Below, piece after piece: positions 17,234 through 24,319 of a stretch of 64,000 bases of DNA; position 1 is the first letter of the stretch; every line of letters begins with the position of its first letter. Where the stretch lies: NCBI RefSeq assembly GCF_900107595.1, contig NZ_FNQF01000001.1:124001-188000 (forward strand), given 5' to 3'. This stretch comes from Psychroflexus halocasei. Its GTDB lineage: Bacteria > Bacteroidota > Bacteroidia > Flavobacteriales > Flavobacteriaceae. The translations under genes were made by a program, and so were the position numbers. The notes under the pieces were generated by a model, which saw only the letters and a list, made by a program, of their open reading frames with translations, had not been told where the DNA came from and made no database searches.

Positions 17234-17668
17234 ATGAATAAAGTATCAAATATATTTAAAATCCTTGTCGGTGTTATTGGGGCTATTTTATTCCTCAGAA
17301 TATTTTACACTGGCGATGATGTTATCGAAAGCGAAGCTGCGCTTCAAGACAGTATTTTAGCACCATTACTTTATGTTGCTTATGGTATCTTGGCGTTAGT
17401 TATTATTTTCACCTTAGGTTTTTCTATTAAAGAACTCTTTTCTGGAAATGTGGTTAAGACATTAATTTCCCTGGGTGTATTTATTGCAATTATTGCTGTA
17501 TCATATGGTATTGCAAGTGGAACTGAAACTGTTTTAAGGGATGGCGAAATGCTATCTGCCTCAGGCTCTAGATGGGTTGGTGCAGGACTTAATGCCTTTT
17601 ATATTTTAGCAATTCTGGCAATCGCAGCTATGCTTGCTTCAAGCGTTAAGAAACTAATAATTAGATAA
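17234..17668 (+). CDS. Small integral membrane protein in the exbB-exbD operon
   Basis: A 144-residue protein with four predicted membrane helices (IFKILVGVIGAILFLRIFY, LLYVAYGILALVIIFTLGF, TLISLGVFIAIIAVSYGIAS, AFYILAILAIAAMLASSV) and one short acidic loop (GDDVIESEAALQDS). I recognise no named domain. It sits eight bases after exbB and two bases before exbD, so it is almost certainly part of the same energising complex. This four-gene order is common in Flavobacteriia by recollection. Confidence 0.85.
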   Translation: MNKVSNIFKILVGVIGAILFLRIFYTGDDVIESEAALQDSILAPLLYVAYGILALVIIFTLGFSIKELFSGNVVKTLISLGVFIAIIAVSYGIASGTETVLRDGEMLSASGSRWVGAGLNAFYILAILAIAAMLASSVKKLIIR

Positions 17669-17670
17669 TT

Positions 17671-18297
17671 ATGGCAAAAAGAGGATCACCAGAAGTTAAC
17701 GCTGGATCAATGGCAGACATTGCTTTCCTACTCCTTATCTTTTTCTTGGTTACAACAACCATCGAAACAGATAGTGGTATTAGCAGAAAGTTACCGCCAT
17801 TAGATGAAGAAACAGAGAATCCTCCACCGCTTAAAAAGAAAAATATCTTTATCGTGTTAGTCAACGCTAATGAAGAGATTTTCGTTGATCATGATATAAT
17901 CAAAGAAAACCCTGTAAAATTAGAAGACTTAAAAGATAAAGCTATAGAATTTCTGGACAACGGTGGCGGTACAGGAGATGAAGCATGTAATTATTGTCAA
18001 GGAACTGGAAACCCGGAATCATCAGACAACCCAATTAAGGCTGTTATTTCATTGCAAAATGATAGGATGACGGAGTACGGAACTTACATTGCTGTTCAAA
18101 ATGAGCTTGTTGCAGCTTATAACACATTGAGAAATCGTGAAGCGCAACGACTTTACAACATGGATTTCACCGAAATGGAAAAAGCATTTAAAAATCCTGA
18201 AACAAGCGACGCTAATAAAGAAAAGCTAAAGGAACGTATCGGAGTTGTAAAAGACATGTTCCCTCAAAAATTATCTGAAGCTGAACCTAAGAAATAG
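17671..18297 (+). CDS. exbD: ExbD/TolR family biopolymer transport protein (first copy)
   Basis: A 208-residue ExbD protein. The single membrane helix carries the proton-relay aspartate in NAGSMADIAFLLLIFFLVTT (residues 10-29). The periplasmic domain follows, with FIVLVNANEEIFVD. An insertion of about 20 residues has a CxxC pair (CNYCQGTGN, near residue 110), which could form a disulfide or bind metal; I recall similar insertions in other Bacteroidota ExbD proteins. A charged helical C-terminus (KEKLKERIGVVKDMFPQ) follows. It lies two bases after the small membrane protein. Confidence 0.93.
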   Translation: MAKRGSPEVNAGSMADIAFLLLIFFLVTTTIETDSGISRKLPPLDEETENPPPLKKKNIFIVLVNANEEIFVDHDIIKENPVKLEDLKDKAIEFLDNGGGTGDEACNYCQGTGNPESSDNPIKAVISLQNDRMTEYGTYIAVQNELVAAYNTLRNREAQRLYNMDFTEMEKAFKNPETSDANKEKLKERIGVVKDMFPQKLSEAEPKK

Positions 18298-18312
18298 TTT
18301 AAAATAAAAATT

Positions 18313-18795
18313 ATGTCAAAATTTAAAAAGAAACAAGACGAGGGTACACCTGCAATTTCTACAGCTTCTTTGCCTGATATTGTTTTTATGCTATTATTCT
18401 TCTTTATGGTTGTTACTGTTATGAGAGACACAAGCTTGAAAGTTAAAAATGTATTACCCTATGCTGATCAAGTTGAAAAACTTGAAAAGAAAGATTTGGT
18501 CATGTACATTTATGCTGGAAAGCCTTCTCCACGTTATCAGCAACAATTCGGTACTGAAGCGAGAGTTCAGCTAAACGATAATTACGCAAGAATTAGCGAT
18601 ATACAACAGTTCATATTCCAAGAAAGAGAATCTAAAAGAGAAGAATTAGTGCCAGCATTAATTACAGCTCTTAAGGTTGACAAGGAAACAAATATGGGCT
18701 TAGTATCAGATATTAAGCAAGAGCTTAGAAAGGCTGAAGCCTTAAAAATTAATTACACAACAAGAGAAGGTGATGCAAACCTAAATATGGAATAA
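18313..18795 (+). CDS. exbD: ExbD/TolR family biopolymer transport protein (second copy)
   Basis: A 160-residue ExbD homolog. The membrane helix with its aspartate is STASLPDIVFMLLFFFMVVT (residues 17-36). The periplasmic domain contains LVMYIYAGKP, and the C-terminus is DIKQELRKAEALKINYTTRE. It is shorter than the first copy and lacks the CxxC insertion, so the two probably form a heteromeric pair. It is 15 bases after the first exbD and is followed by a strong hairpin terminator. Confidence 0.93.
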   Translation: MSKFKKKQDEGTPAISTASLPDIVFMLLFFFMVVTVMRDTSLKVKNVLPYADQVEKLEKKDLVMYIYAGKPSPRYQQQFGTEARVQLNDNYARISDIQQFIFQERESKREELVPALITALKVDKETNMGLVSDIKQELRKAEALKINYTTREGDANLNME

Positions 18796-18821
18796 GCATT
18801 TTTCTTTTTATTGTTATCTTA

Positions 18822-18851
18822 GAAAACATCCAATTAACGTTGGATGTTTTC
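18822..18851 (+). terminator. Perfect 12-bp hairpin between exbD and porT
   Basis: GAAAACATCCAA (18822-18833) and TTGGATGTTTTC (18840-18851) form a perfect 12-bp stem with a 6-base loop. It starts 26 bases after the exbD stop and ends 24 bases before the porT ATG. The T-rich 3' arm and following TATTTT fit an intrinsic terminator or partial attenuator. Confidence 0.7.
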
Positions 18852-18875
18852 TATTTTAAGACATATCTTAGCGAC

Positions 18876-19577
18876 ATGAAAATCATTTATGCCTTATTAT
18901 TAATACTCTCTATCTCGCTACCTTCTTTAGCTCAAAATAAAGATAAAAAAAGTGAAAAAGTTGTTGATAGTCTCTATAGGGAAGATCAGTTCTATGCGGG
19001 TGTCGCCTTCAACTTGATGACGGATATGCCAAAGGATGGGAGTCAGTCAGGATTTTCAGGAAGTTTTGACCTTGGATTTATCAGAGACTTTCCAATAAAT
19101 AAAAGAAGGAGTCTTGCAGTTGGTGTAGGTCTCGGTGTAAGCTCTAGTAGTTTTGGACATAACATTTTAATAAGTGAAACCGGTGACGGCCAGGATATCG
19201 TTCAACCTATTTCAAAAGATATTGAATATAAAAACAATCGCTTTGCAACGCATTTAGTAGAGATGCCAATCCAAATAAGATGGAGAAGCTCAACACCTGA
19301 AGATTACGCTTTTTGGCGTGTATATTTTGGCGTAAAATTGGGCTATATATACTACTTCAATTCAAAATTTGAGCAAGATGATCTGACTATTAAACAGACA
19401 GATGTCAATGCTCTTAATAGATTTCGAACAGCCGGATTCTTTTCTTTTGGTTATAATATTGTCAATATTCAAATTCAGTATGATCTCAATCCACTTTTCA
19501 GTGGTAAAGTATCAAATGACACAAATAAAATAGGAATAAAGCCACTACGAATAGGGCTTATATTCTACATTTTATAA
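18876..19577 (+). CDS. porT: PorT-family outer membrane beta-barrel protein (type IX secretion/gliding)
   Basis: A 233-residue protein with a signal peptide (MKIIYALLLILSISLPSLAQ). The start was placed at ATG 18876, because the twelve codons further upstream run into the terminator hairpin and would mask the signal peptide. Mature segments match PorT of Flavobacteriia: YREDQFYAGVAFNLM, SQSGFSGSFDLGFIRDFPIN, KRRSLAVGVGLGVSSSSF and a C-terminal strand IGIKPLRIGLIFYIL ending in an aromatic/hydrophobic pattern typical of barrels. PorT/SprT is required for type IX secretion, which fits the presence of a type IX cargo at 40984-51348. It converges with the next gene, overlapping 13 bases. Confidence 0.88.
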   Translation: MKIIYALLLILSISLPSLAQNKDKKSEKVVDSLYREDQFYAGVAFNLMTDMPKDGSQSGFSGSFDLGFIRDFPINKRRSLAVGVGLGVSSSSFGHNILISETGDGQDIVQPISKDIEYKNNRFATHLVEMPIQIRWRSSTPEDYAFWRVYFGVKLGYIYYFNSKFEQDDLTIKQTDVNALNRFRTAGFFSFGYNIVNIQIQYDLNPLFSGKVSNDTNKIGIKPLRIGLIFYIL

Positions 19578-20179
19578 TATTTAAAAATTGGAATTGTGAG
19601 TTGAGTTACGATTCCAAGAACAACTCCAAAAATCACTTCTGATGGAATATGCGCTTTTAAAATTAAGCGCGAAGAAGAGACAAGCCCTAAACACACGACC
19701 AAAAAGGCAATCGTATATATAAAATTGAGCTGAAAATTAAAGCTTAAAATAATAAGGAAAGTCAGAAGGCTTGACATACCTAAACTATGTAAACTTATTT
19801 TGAAACGAAAAAAAAGAGCTATAAAAACTACCATAGAAGCTAACAACAAAGACCAAAAAAAATAAAATAAATACTGATAATTGTATAGCTCGAAAATGTA
19901 ATTGATAATCACTAAATCAAGCATCATAAAAAACAACAAAGGCAATCTTCTCTCCTTGGCAGTAGGAAGTTCAAAACTTGAAATCAACCTCAATGTTCTA
20001 AAAAAATATAAAAACACTAATGGGAGAAAAACAGAAATTATGAGTGTTGCAATTATTTTTGAATAGATAATTGCGCTATCAAAATAAATCGGAAGCTTAT
20101 AGAAAAAAATAATAACAGCTGCAAGTGGAACAAAAACTGGATGTAAAACAACAGATATAAGTTGTGATAGTTTTCTCAT
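19565..20179 (-). CDS. PAP2-like integral membrane protein
   Basis: A 204-residue protein with about six membrane helices. The C-terminal part resembles the phosphatidic acid phosphatase 2 signature: SSRLILKAHIPSEVIFG fits the SR-x-x-x-x-x-H motif, but the usual final Asp is Glu, and the preceding PSGH-type motif is reduced to KISLHSLG. A possible first motif is TAKERRLP. It may be a divergent lipid-phosphate phosphatase or an inactive relative. It overlaps rpoN by four bases and ends inside porT's last codons on the other strand. Confidence 0.6.
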   Translation of the reverse strand: MRKLSQLISVVLHPVFVPLAAVIIFFYKLPIYFDSAIIYSKIIATLIISVFLPLVFLYFFRTLRLISSFELPTAKERRLPLLFFMMLDLVIINYIFELYNYQYLFYFFWSLLLASMVVFIALFFRFKISLHSLGMSSLLTFLIILSFNFQLNFIYTIAFLVVCLGLVSSSRLILKAHIPSEVIFGVVLGIVTQLTIPIFKYYKM

Positions 20180-21621
20180 ATTTCTTTTCTCAATCTAGCA
20201 ACAGGAAGATCAAGTTGCTCTCTATATTTAGCAATGGTTCTTCTGGCAATCGGATATCCTTTATCTTTCAAGAGTTCTGCTAGTTTAGCATCTGTATGGG
20301 GTTTAGATTTATCTTCTTTTTCAATAATCACTTCTAATATCTTCTTAATTTCCCTCGTAGAAACATCTTCACCTTTATCATTCTTCATCGATTCAGAGAA
20401 GAATTCTTTGATTAAAAAAGTACCATAAGGCGTATCCACATATTTACTGTTAGCCACACGAGAAACTGTACTGATATCCATATCAATACGTTCAGCTATG
20501 TCTTTTAAAATCATAGGTTTAATCTCACGTTCATCACCAGTTAAGAAATAATCCTTTTGGTAATTCATTATTGTGCTCATCGTTGCATATAAAGTTTGTT
20601 GACGTTGCTTTATCGCATCGATAAACCATTTTGCAGAATCAAGCTTTTGTTTGATAAATAAAACAGCTTCCTTTTGCTTTTTAGTTTTCTCTTTAGACTC
20701 TTTATAGGCATTAAGCATATTTGCATAATCATGAGAAACGTGCATTTCTGGTGCATTTCGTGAGTTTAATGTCAACTCTAATTCTCCATTTTTTATACGT
20801 ATTGTGAAATCAGGAGTCACATGCTCAACAATCTTCGTATTCGAGCTGTAAGATGCGCCTGGCTTAGGGTTTAAACTTTCAATTTCATCTATCGCCGCTT
20901 TTAATTGGTCTTCATCAATTGAAAATTTATTCAATAATTTCTTATAATGCTTTTTCGTGAACATGTCAAAAGCATTATCTATAATCTGCAAAGCTAAATC
21001 AGTACTTTTACAAGATTTTCTGCGTTGTAATTGAATACTCAAACACTCCTGCAAATTGCGAGCAGCAACACCACTTGGATCTAGATTTTGAACATACTTG
21101 AGCACTTTCAAAACATTATCCTCATCCGTATAAATATTTTGAGTGAAAGCCAAATCATCAACAATATCAATCAACTCACGTCGTATATATCCTGAACTAT
21201 CAACACTTCCGATTAAAAATTCTGCGATGACATAATCATTTTCACTGAGGCTCATCGTTGAAAGTTGATTTCTCAAATATTGCGTAAAAGATATACCTGC
21301 AGCGTAAGGTATTTGATTTTCTTCGTCGTCCTTAGAGTAATTATTTGCTTTTAGCTTATAGCTAGGTATTTCATCATCACTCAAGTAGTCATCGACATCA
21401 AATTCTGTCTCAATTACCTCATGATCATCTTCCATAGGCTCATTCTCAAAATGATCATCTTCCAATGATTCTTTACCAGATTCTAAAGCAGGATTTTCCT
21501 CTAATTCATTTTTAATTCTTTGTTCAAAAGCAACAGTTGGCAGCTGAATCAATTTCATTAATTGAATCTGCTGTGGCGACAACTTCTGGGATAACTTAAG
21601 ATTTAATTGCTGCTTCAACAT
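20176..21621 (-). CDS. rpoN: RNA polymerase sigma-54 factor RpoN
   Basis: A 481-residue sigma-54. Region I at the N-terminus is Gln/Leu rich (LSQKLSPQQIQLMKLIQLPT, residues 9-28), followed by an acidic region II (residues about 45-85, EDDHFENEPMEDDHE). The core-binding and helix-turn-helix domains follow, and the RpoN box is present near the C-terminus as ARRTIAKYRE. Length is normal. It directs transcription from -24/-12 promoters and needs enhancer-binding ATPases, none of which is in the window. It sits between an RluA-type gene (two bases away) and the PAP2-like gene. Confidence 0.97.
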   Translation of the reverse strand: MLKQQLNLKLSQKLSPQQIQLMKLIQLPTVAFEQRIKNELEENPALESGKESLEDDHFENEPMEDDHEVIETEFDVDDYLSDDEIPSYKLKANNYSKDDEENQIPYAAGISFTQYLRNQLSTMSLSENDYVIAEFLIGSVDSSGYIRRELIDIVDDLAFTQNIYTDEDNVLKVLKYVQNLDPSGVAARNLQECLSIQLQRRKSCKSTDLALQIIDNAFDMFTKKHYKKLLNKFSIDEDQLKAAIDEIESLNPKPGASYSSNTKIVEHVTPDFTIRIKNGELELTLNSRNAPEMHVSHDYANMLNAYKESKEKTKKQKEAVLFIKQKLDSAKWFIDAIKQRQQTLYATMSTIMNYQKDYFLTGDEREIKPMILKDIAERIDMDISTVSRVANSKYVDTPYGTFLIKEFFSESMKNDKGEDVSTREIKKILEVIIEKEDKSKPHTDAKLAELLKDKGYPIARRTIAKYREQLDLPVARLRKEI

Positions 21622-21623
21622 AA

Positions 21624-22502
21624 TTATAACTTCTTATAGGATGTAATAAATTTACTAAACTTTTTAGGTAAATCAAGGTTTATATCAATTATTTGGTCTT
21701 TAAAAGGATGCTCAAATTTTAATCCACTGGCTTGCAAATATAAACGCTGAGATTTTTCATTACAGTTCTTTAAATCAGGATCATAAAGAACATCGCCTAA
21801 TATAGGATGATTAATTCCTGCTAAATGCTTTCGTAACTGATGCGTTCTCCCTGTTGTTGGAAACAATTTCAGCACAGTAAACCTCTGATTTCTTATCATG
21901 AAATGCTGATCGACAAAGACTTCAGTTGATGCTTCTTTATTATCAACCTCATCTTTAATTAATAATTTTTGAGTTTCAAAGTGACCTTTGACAATCGCTG
22001 TGTAAACTTTATTCACCTGATGATCTTGAAAAAGTTGAGATAATTTAGATTTAGCGTGCATTGTTTTAGCACAAATCAAAAGACCTCGTGTCGGATTATC
22101 TAAACGATGAACAGGTTGCGGGTAGCTGAGTTTATCTTTTAAAACTGAAGATTTTAAATTATAAGAAAGTGCGTTTTCAATTGTTTTAAAATAATTACCG
22201 TTTGTGGGAAATCCAGGAAGCTTATCAATAATCGCAAAATAATCATCCTCAAAAAGAACTTTTAAATCTAACCTGAAAATAGGTCTTTCTGCTTGTTCCT
22301 GAGGTTGTAAAAGTGATATTTCATAACCAACTTTCACCCAATCGCCAGTGTAAGCAACTTTATTATTGATTAAAACCTGACCTCTTTTGATCGCTTTTTT
22401 TAAAGCACTTTTGGTTTGAATTGATTCAAAAATATGAATCGCATAGTCTTGCAGTCGCATTTCTTGTGAAAGCGACTGAACAAGATGCTTTTCAATAATC
22501 AT
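21624..22502 (-). CDS. RluA family pseudouridine synthase
   Basis: A 292-residue RNA pseudouridine synthase. An S4-like N-terminal segment (KSALKKAIKRGQVLINNK) precedes the catalytic domain with LPGFPTNGNYF and the signature QPVHRLDNPTRGLLICAK, where the Asp of HRLD is the nucleophile. The late motif TGRTHQLRKHLAGINHPILGD is complete. Whether the target is rRNA or tRNA cannot be told. It lies between asnS (five bases) and rpoN (two bases), so it is co-transcribed. Confidence 0.92.
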   Translation of the reverse strand: MIIEKHLVQSLSQEMRLQDYAIHIFESIQTKSALKKAIKRGQVLINNKVAYTGDWVKVGYEISLLQPQEQAERPIFRLDLKVLFEDDYFAIIDKLPGFPTNGNYFKTIENALSYNLKSSVLKDKLSYPQPVHRLDNPTRGLLICAKTMHAKSKLSQLFQDHQVNKVYTAIVKGHFETQKLLIKDEVDNKEASTEVFVDQHFMIRNQRFTVLKLFPTTGRTHQLRKHLAGINHPILGDVLYDPDLKNCNEKSQRLYLQASGLKFEHPFKDQIIDINLDLPKKFSKFITSYKKL

Positions 22503-22507
22503 ATTTC

Positions 22508-23950
22508 TTAAAAATCTGCGTTTTGTGGCGTACGTGGATAAGGAATCACATCACGAATGTTTGTCATGCCTGTCGCAAATAAAACAAGCCTTTCAAATCC
22601 TAAGCCAAAACCTGAATGTACACAAGTCCCAAATTTACGTGTATCAAGGTACCAGGACAATTCTTCTTGGTCGATATTAAGCTCTTTCATTTTCGATTGC
22701 AACACATCATAGCGTTCCTCTCTTTGAGAACCACCTACAATTTCTCCAATACCAGGAAAAAGAATATCCATCGCTCTTACTGTTTTCTCATCTTCATTTA
22801 AACGCATGTAAAACGCTTTAATATCTGCTGGGTAATCAAATAAGATAACAGGACATTTGAAGTGTTTTTCAACCAGATAACGCTCGTGTTCACTTTGTAA
22901 ATCTGCGCCCCATTCTTCAATGATGTAGTTGAATTTTTTCTTTTTATTCGGTTTTGACTTTTTCAAAATATCAATCGCTTCAGTATAGCTTACACGTTTG
23001 AAATTATTAGCTAAAACAAAATCTAATTTCTCGCGTAATTTCATCGGAGAACGATCTTTTTCGGGTTTTGATTTTTCTTCCTGTAAAAGTCTATTTTCTA
23101 AAAACTCTAAATCATCTTGACAATGATCTACAATATATTGAAGCACATATTTAATGAAGTCTTCTGCCAAATCCATATTGCCATCAAGATCACAAAAGGC
23201 AACCTCTGGTTCTATCATCCAAAATTCAGCTAAATGACGAGAAGTATTTGAGTTTTCAGCTCTAAAAGTTGGACCAAAAGTATAAACCTTACCAAGGCCA
23301 AGCGCATAAGTTTCAGCTTCTAATTGCCCACTTACTGTAAGATTTGTCTCTTTACCAAAGAAATCTTCTTTATAATCAACCCTTCCTTCTTCATTTTTAG
23401 GAACATTGTTAAGGTCATAGTTTGTCACTTTAAACATTTCCCCTGCTCCTTCTGCATCACTTCCTGTAATAATTGGTGTGTTGACATAGAAAAAACCGTT
23501 TTTTCTAAAGTATTCATGAACAGCAAATGACAATTGTGATCTCAATCGCATAACAGCACCAAAAGTATTTGTTCTGACACGTAAATGCGCCTGCTCTCTT
23601 AACTTCTCAAGACTGTGCTTTTTAGGTTGAAGTATCGTTTTCTTCACTTCGTCAGGATTGGCGGCTCCTAAAATATGAATGTGTTTGACAACAACTTCAT
23701 ATTTTTGCCCATGGCCCTGGCTTTCTTCTAGAGTTCCTTCAACCTTAATTGCTGCACCAGTTGTAATTTGTTTTAATATTTGTTCATCTGTATTTTCAAA
23801 ATCAACAACACATTGAATGTTGTGAATTGTTGAACCATCATTTAAAGCAATGAATCTGTTACTTCTGTAAGCTTTCACCCAACCAGAAATTTGTATATCT
23901 TGATGTAGTTTCTTACCTTCTAACAATTGTAAAACGGTGTTATTTTTCAT
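22508..23950 (-). CDS. asnS: Asparaginyl-tRNA synthetase
   Basis: A 480-residue class IIb synthetase. The N-terminal OB-fold anticodon domain (ISGWVKAYRSNRFIALNDGS) is followed by the class II core: motif 2 region TFRAENSNTSRHLAEFWMIE and motif 3 GFGLGFERLVLFATGM. The Asn-specific features SGQLEAETYALGLGKVYTF and the C-terminus RDVIPYPRTPQNADF are typical of AsnS rather than AspS. Full length. It heads a four-gene minus-strand operon with a good promoter 13-50 bases upstream. Confidence 0.97.
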   Translation of the reverse strand: MKNNTVLQLLEGKKLHQDIQISGWVKAYRSNRFIALNDGSTIHNIQCVVDFENTDEQILKQITTGAAIKVEGTLEESQGHGQKYEVVVKHIHILGAANPDEVKKTILQPKKHSLEKLREQAHLRVRTNTFGAVMRLRSQLSFAVHEYFRKNGFFYVNTPIITGSDAEGAGEMFKVTNYDLNNVPKNEEGRVDYKEDFFGKETNLTVSGQLEAETYALGLGKVYTFGPTFRAENSNTSRHLAEFWMIEPEVAFCDLDGNMDLAEDFIKYVLQYIVDHCQDDLEFLENRLLQEEKSKPEKDRSPMKLREKLDFVLANNFKRVSYTEAIDILKKSKPNKKKKFNYIIEEWGADLQSEHERYLVEKHFKCPVILFDYPADIKAFYMRLNEDEKTVRAMDILFPGIGEIVGGSQREERYDVLQSKMKELNIDQEELSWYLDTRKFGTCVHSGFGLGFERLVLFATGMTNIRDVIPYPRTPQNADF

Positions 23951-23969
23951 CTTGGAAATTTTAAGATCA

Positions 23970-24000
23970 CAAATATAAAGGTAATTATATGTGATAACAA
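23970..24000 (-). promoter_or_regulatory. asnS operon promoter (TTG, 20 bases, TATATTTG)
   Basis: On the minus strand TTG (24000-23998) and TATATTTG (23977-23970) are 20 bases apart, matching the Bacteroidota consensus. The start point would be near 23963, leaving a leader of about 13 bases before the asnS ATG at 23950. Confidence 0.6.
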
Positions 24001-24188
24001 TCTAAGTTGAATAAAAGCCTAGAATATTATATCATAATTTACAAAGTGTTTCATAATAAGACTCTATTCTATAAAAAGTAAATAAATTTTAGATCTAACC
24101 TCTTAAAGAAAGGACGATGAAAGGCTATGTGAGCTTAGTTGAAATAAAATTTAACAGTTTTCAACTGAAAAATACCTAGTATTAGGTA

Positions 24189-24219
24189 TTGAAGTGACTT
24201 GTATGTTGATTTATGTTTG
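24189..24219 (+). promoter_or_regulatory. Promoter upstream of candidate small RNA
   Basis: TTG at 24189-24191, a 20-base spacer and TATGTTTG at 24212-24219 match the -33/-7 consensus on the plus strand. There is no plus-strand gene after it, only a structured stretch that ends in an intrinsic terminator. Confidence 0.5.
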
Positions 24220-24225
24220 TACCAG

Positions 24226-24319
24226 ACATCCAATCTAATTTGAAAAAATTTTAATGCGAGTTTTTTTGGGGTAAAAACTTCTCGCAATTTCAAACCGACT
24301 CAATCGAGTCGGTTTTTTT
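24226..24319 (+). ncRNA. Candidate intergenic small RNA (about 95 nt)
   Basis: The 367-base gap between asnS and the MMPL gene (both minus strand) holds a self-contained plus-strand unit: the promoter at 24189-24219, a first hairpin with arms TGCGAG (24255-24260) and CTCGCA (24281-24286) extended by a T5/A5 helix, and a second hairpin with arms near 24292-24301 and 24306-24315 followed by a T run. No ORF of useful length is present. The T run supports transcription on the plus strand, antisense to the direction of its neighbours. I could not match it to a known family; Rfam families of Flavobacteria would need testing. The 5' end is inferred from the promoter. Confidence 0.4.
24292..24319 (+). 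terminator. Intrinsic terminator of the candidate small RNA
   Basis: AAACCGACTC and GAGTCGGTTT form a 10-bp stem with a 4-base loop (AATC), continuing into a run of seven T. It lies directly after the MMPL stop codon on the other strand, so it could also serve the minus-strand transcript only weakly. Confidence 0.75.
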
